Shown: piece by piece, positions 60,878 through 64,000 of the stretch
Numbering within the stretch: the first letter of the stretch is position 1
Layout: each line of letters starts with the position of its first letter
Assembly: GCF_019511525.1 (NCBI RefSeq)
Contig: NZ_JAEUAT010000012.1
Coordinates: forward strand, 1-64,000
DNA from: Rhizobium cauense
Lineage (GTDB): Bacteria; Pseudomonadota; Alphaproteobacteria; Rhizobiales; Rhizobiaceae
Direction: 5' to 3'
DNA length: 64,000 nucleotides
Made by a program: the position numbers and the translations under genes
The notes under the pieces: generated by a model
The model's input: only the letters and a program-made list of their open reading frames with translations
Told to the model about the DNA's origin: nothing
Database searches by the model: none

Positions 60878-63336
60878 CCGGCTCTCCAGATTTCCTTGGC
60901 GTATTGCCGTATCGTGCGGTCAGACGAGAACCAACCCATCCGCGCCGTGTTGCAGATCGCTTTCGCGTTCCATACCGAAGGATCGGTCCAGAGCTGATCG
61001 ACCTCTCGCTGGGCCTGCGCGTAGGCGTCAAAGTCGGCCGCAACCATGAACCAGTCGTGGGCATAGATGCCTTCGATCAACGCCGCGTAGCGGTTTCGGT
61101 CGTCGTGCGAGAAGACGCCGGAGCTGATTGCCTGGAGTGCCTGTGACAGTTCACGCGACGCCTCGATGACGGCGCGGGGTTTGTGACCATCGGCACGGGC
61201 GGCTGCGACTTCGTCGGCACGCAGGCCGAAGATGACGATGTTATCCTCGCCGACATGATCGCGCATCTCGACATTGGCGCCATCGAGCGTGCCGATCGTC
61301 AGCGCGCCGTTCAGCGCAAACTTCATGTTACCGGTGCCGGAGGCTTCCATGCCGGCCGTCGAGATCTGCTCGGACAGGTCGGCAGCGGGCACCATGACTT
61401 CCGCCAGCGAAACGTTGTAGTTCGGCACGAAGACGACCTTCAGCAGGCCGCGGACGGCCGGGTCGTTATTGATCGTGCGGGCCACGTCATTGATCAGTTT
61501 GATGATCAGCTTGGCGTTGTGGTAGCTCGGCGCCGCCTTGCCGGCGAAAAGTTTTACGCGCGGCACCCAATCCAACTCAGGATGCGATCGGATCTGGTCG
61601 TAGAGAGCGACAGCTTCAATGATGTTGAGCAGCTGGCGCTTGTATTCGTGAATGCGCTTGATCTGGATGTCGAACATCGCCGAAGGGTCGAGCTTGATGC
61701 CCATGCGTGACGCGACGAGGTTCGACAAGGCCACCTTGTTGGCACGCTTCACTGCCGCGAACTTCTCCTTGAAGCTTGCATCGTTCGCGAACTTGTCGAG
61801 CGGCTTCAGCTTCTCGGCATCATCAAGGAAGTCGTCGCCGATGGCCTCGCGGATCAGCGAGGTCAGGCCGGGGTTGCACTGCTGCAGCCAGCGGCGCGGC
61901 GTGATGCCGTTCGTCTTGTTGTTGATGCGGTCGGGATAGAGCTTGTGCAGGTCGGCAAAGACCGTGACCTTCATCAGGTCGGTGTGCAGCGCAGAAACGC
62001 CGTTGATCGAATGGGCGCCGACAAAGGCGAGATTGCCCATGCGGACACGGCGCTCGCCGCTTTCCTCGATCAGGGAAATCGAGCGAATTTCCGTCTCGGA
62101 GAAAAGTTTGGTCTTGCGCGCTTCGAGCAGCACCTTGGCGTTGATCGCGTAGATGATCTGCATATGGCGCGGCAGCAGGCGCTCAAACAGCGGGATCGGC
62201 CAGCTTTCCAGCGCTTCGGGAAGGAGCGTGTGGTTGGTGTAGCCGATCGTGCCACGGGTAATATCCCAGGCCTGATCGAATTCGAGGCCATGCACATCGC
62301 ACAGCAGGCGCATGAGTTCGGCGATGGAGACGGCAGGATGCGTGTCGTTCAGCTGGATTGCCACCTTGTCGGGCAGCGACGTGAAATCGTCATACTGCTG
62401 CAGGTGGCGGCGCAGAATGTCCTGCAGGGACGCGGAAGAGAAGAAGAACTCCTGGCGCAGGCGAAGTTCCTGACCGGCCGGCGTCGCGTCGGCGGGATAG
62501 AGAACGCGTGTCAGACTTTCGGCCTTGTTGCTTTCGCGAAGCGCGCCGATGTGGTCGCCGGCGTTGAAGGCATCGAGCAGGATCGGGTCGATCGGTTGCG
62601 CCGACCAGAGGCGCAGCGTGTTGACGCGCTTGCCGCGCCAGCCGACCACAGGCGTGTCGAAGGCGGCGGCGATGACGCGCTCGGCCGGTTTCCACACATA
62701 GCGCGGCTCGCCGTCGGGGCTGTTGACGACATCGACGGTTCCGCCGAAGCCGATTTCGTAGGCGCTTTCGCGACGCTCGAACTCCCAGGGATTGCCGTGC
62801 GCCAGCCAGCTCTCCGGCAGCTCCACCTGCCAGCCGTCGGCAAGCTGTTGACGGAAGAGGCCGTGCACATAGCGGATGCCATAGCCGTAGGCGGGGACAT
62901 CGACGGTCGCCATCGATTCCATGAAGCAGGCGGCAAGGCGGCCAAGGCCGCCGTTGCCAAGCGCGGCATCGGGCTCGAGGCCGGCAATGACTGACACATC
63001 GACGCCGAGCGAGGCAAGCGCATCGCGCACCTGCTCCATGAGGCCGAGGTTCGAGACGGCGTCACGCATCAGGCGGCCGATGAGGAATTCGAGGGAGAGG
63101 TAATAAACGCGCTTGTCGCCGGTGGCATAGACCTTGCGGGTCGATTCCATCCACTTGTCGATGATACGGTCGCGAATGACGAGGATCGTTGCCGTCAGCC
63201 AGTCATGGGGCTTGGCGACCTTCGCGTCCTTGCCGATGCGATAGGTCAGGCGCTCGATGATTTCCTCGGCGAGAATTTCCGGTTTGGAACTGCGCGGCGC
63301 GGGAGAGGGGATGGTCGGCTTCGAAACGGTGTTCAT
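60874..63336 (-). CDS. glgP: Glycogen phosphorylase
   Basis: An 820-aa GT35 enzyme that releases glucose-1-P from glycogen ends. The PLP Lys is K672 in ASGTGNMKFALNG, and DAALGNGGLGRLAACFMES is the early family motif. First gene of the six-gene operon; the promoter should lie in 63337-63500. Confidence 0.96.
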   Translation of the reverse strand: MNTVSKPTIPSPAPRSSKPEILAEEIIERLTYRIGKDAKVAKPHDWLTATILVIRDRIIDKWMESTRKVYATGDKRVYYLSLEFLIGRLMRDAVSNLGLMEQVRDALASLGVDVSVIAGLEPDAALGNGGLGRLAACFMESMATVDVPAYGYGIRYVHGLFRQQLADGWQVELPESWLAHGNPWEFERRESAYEIGFGGTVDVVNSPDGEPRYVWKPAERVIAAAFDTPVVGWRGKRVNTLRLWSAQPIDPILLDAFNAGDHIGALRESNKAESLTRVLYPADATPAGQELRLRQEFFFSSASLQDILRRHLQQYDDFTSLPDKVAIQLNDTHPAVSIAELMRLLCDVHGLEFDQAWDITRGTIGYTNHTLLPEALESWPIPLFERLLPRHMQIIYAINAKVLLEARKTKLFSETEIRSISLIEESGERRVRMGNLAFVGAHSINGVSALHTDLMKVTVFADLHKLYPDRINNKTNGITPRRWLQQCNPGLTSLIREAIGDDFLDDAEKLKPLDKFANDASFKEKFAAVKRANKVALSNLVASRMGIKLDPSAMFDIQIKRIHEYKRQLLNIIEAVALYDQIRSHPELDWVPRVKLFAGKAAPSYHNAKLIIKLINDVARTINNDPAVRGLLKVVFVPNYNVSLAEVMVPAADLSEQISTAGMEASGTGNMKFALNGALTIGTLDGANVEMRDHVGEDNIVIFGLRADEVAAARADGHKPRAVIEASRELSQALQAISSGVFSHDDRNRYAALIEGIYAHDWFMVAADFDAYAQAQREVDQLWTDPSVWNAKAICNTARMGWFSSDRTIRQYAKEIWRAG

Positions 63337-63555
63337 CGTCAGTCCTCGCCAATTCTGTTTGGTTTCAGTACGTTATGCCAATTTCAATCGGTTTACCGCG
63401 CACTAAAGACGCAGTTTATGCATCGTTACAACGCACTTGCAACAAAGGAATTATCCAAACGAAAAAATTGACGACGCCCGGCGGTTCGCTGCGGAAAGAG
63501 CTTGATTTCAATCGGTTTTCCGATTTTGATATGCGCGTTTTCGCAGGCAAACGAA
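63337..63555. promoter_or_regulatory. Region upstream of glg operon
   Basis: About 220 bp without a gene, in part AT-rich, holding the likely glgP promoter on the minus strand. I could not settle on -35 and -10 boxes. Confidence 0.45.
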
Positions 63556-63597
63556 AAGCCGCTCCGGTTTGTTCCGGAGCGGCTTGTTTGTTTGGGT
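63556..63597 (-). terminator. Rho-independent terminator of VWA gene
   Basis: A 12-bp perfect stem (63556-63567 with 63574-63585) and TTTTCGTTT on the minus strand, behind the VWA stop codon. The plus strand has a broken T-run as well. Confidence 0.85.
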
Positions 63598-63609
63598 GAG
63601 GCTGACTGC

Positions 63610-64000
63610 TTATTGCGTTAGCAGTGTCTTGCTCGCTGCTGTCTCTTGTCCGATCTTCTGGAACGCGGATATTAGATCGCCCATGCTCTCAGCTTTGAAA
63701 TAGTAGCCTGCACCACTTGAGCAATCATCGAGTAGTTGCTGCCCGCGGGGCGGCGCCATAAACGCGATCGAATAGATCTTTATGTTCCCCTTGGTGGGGT
63801 CTTTCGCATCGGCGCATACACTACGCGTCAAGGTGTCGGAGTTGGTGCTGTTGTTGTTGCCGTCAGTCATGAACACGATGTATTTGGTGAGCTTCGTGTT
63901 GCCGGCGGCAGTCTGTATACTTGCCTCTGAGTTCGTGATGTTGTCCTGCAAGCCCTGGTACGCTTTGTTCATCGGTGCGTAGGATTCGGTGCCATTGCCT
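63610..64000 (-). CDS. VWA domain protein, TadG-like, C-terminal part
   Basis: The frame is open from the window edge to the stop at 63610 (130 codons seen). The segment TKYIVFMTDGNNNS is the fourth strand of a von Willebrand A domain with its acidic D; IKIYSIAFMAPP and YYFKAESMGDLISAFQKIG close the fold. GTESYAPMNKAYQGL before it belongs to the third part of the metal site. The end at QKIGQETAASKTLLTQ is usual for pilus-assembly TadG-like proteins of Rhizobiales. Start outside the window. Confidence 0.8.
   Translation of the reverse strand, partial: GNGTESYAPMNKAYQGLQDNITNSEASIQTAAGNTKLTKYIVFMTDGNNNSTNSDTLTRSVCADAKDPTKGNIKIYSIAFMAPPRGQQLLDDCSSGAGYYFKAESMGDLISAFQKIGQETAASKTLLTQ

Overview
The window is a 64-kb piece of a high-GC alphaproteobacterial chromosome, almost certainly from the family Rhizobiaceae (Ensifer/Sinorhizobium, Rhizobium or Agrobacterium; I cannot fix the genus). 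The main pointers are a beta-glucosidase closely resembling Agrobacterium Abg, the six-gene order glgP-glgB-glgC-glgA-pgm-glgX, a soxBDAG sarcosine oxidase operon, a split-alpha proton-translocating transhydrogenase (pntAA-pntAB-pntB), an HWE-type histidine kinase, a cspA/bS21 cluster, and rhizobial intergenic palindromic repeats. No rRNA, tRNA, CRISPR array, insertion sequence or prophage was found. The content looks like core or stable accessory metabolism rather than a mobile island.

Layout. 1-2.2 kb: the 5' part of an acetyl-xylan-esterase-type hydrolase faces a GH1 beta-glucosidase, with a LacI-type palindrome between them. 2.2-9.4 kb: a CHASE4-like GGDEF-EAL protein; a minus-strand CYTH-CHAD-trhO operon; eda; a DUF533 protein; a GNAT gene with a small membrane-protein gene. 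9.4-14.8 kb: NicO/DUF1007 metal-transport pair, a LysR regulator, ornithine decarboxylase behind a long structured leader (the place of the alphaproteobacterial speF RNA motif), a GNAT enzyme and a 44-aa membrane peptide gene. 14.8-25.9 kb: serine hydrolase, membrane diguanylate cyclase, a cobW-WD40-GNAT operon with a Zur-like box, creatininase-family amidohydrolase, MarR and LacI regulators, a 2-hydroxyacid dehydrogenase, a class III nucleotide cyclase and a GATase-type hydrolase. 26-30 kb: a TakP-like TRAP system whose binding protein converges on its permease genes across a RIME-like repeat. 30-42.8 kb: GGDEF-EAL with a degenerate GGDEF plus a FeeM-like acyl synthase, COX subunit IV, pnt operon, LysE exporter, DUF992 protein, HWE kinase, TPR lipoprotein, and two bS21 genes around cspA. 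42.9-52.3 kb: DUF1254 protein, sox operon, VOC protein, zinc alcohol dehydrogenase and MaoC hydratase. 52.3-63.3 kb: the glycogen operon. The last 0.4 kb is the C-terminal part of a TadG-like VWA protein.

How the genes fit together. The glg operon covers glycogen making (glgC, glgA, glgB), breakdown (glgP, glgX) and the glucose-1-P/glucose-6-P link (pgm). Eda serves the Entner-Doudoroff route common in rhizobia, and beta-glucosidase and esterase feed plant oligosaccharides in. Sox genes demethylate sarcosine to glycine. The pnt genes balance NADH and NADPH. Three c-di-GMP proteins and a class III cyclase make the window rich in nucleotide second-messenger signalling. I see no clear candidate for a wholly new defence or biosynthetic system. 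The less explained items are the CYTH-CHAD-trhO operon, the FeeM-like gene beside a degenerate GGDEF-EAL gene, the cyclase with a duplicated membrane motif, and several unannotated small genes and repeats.
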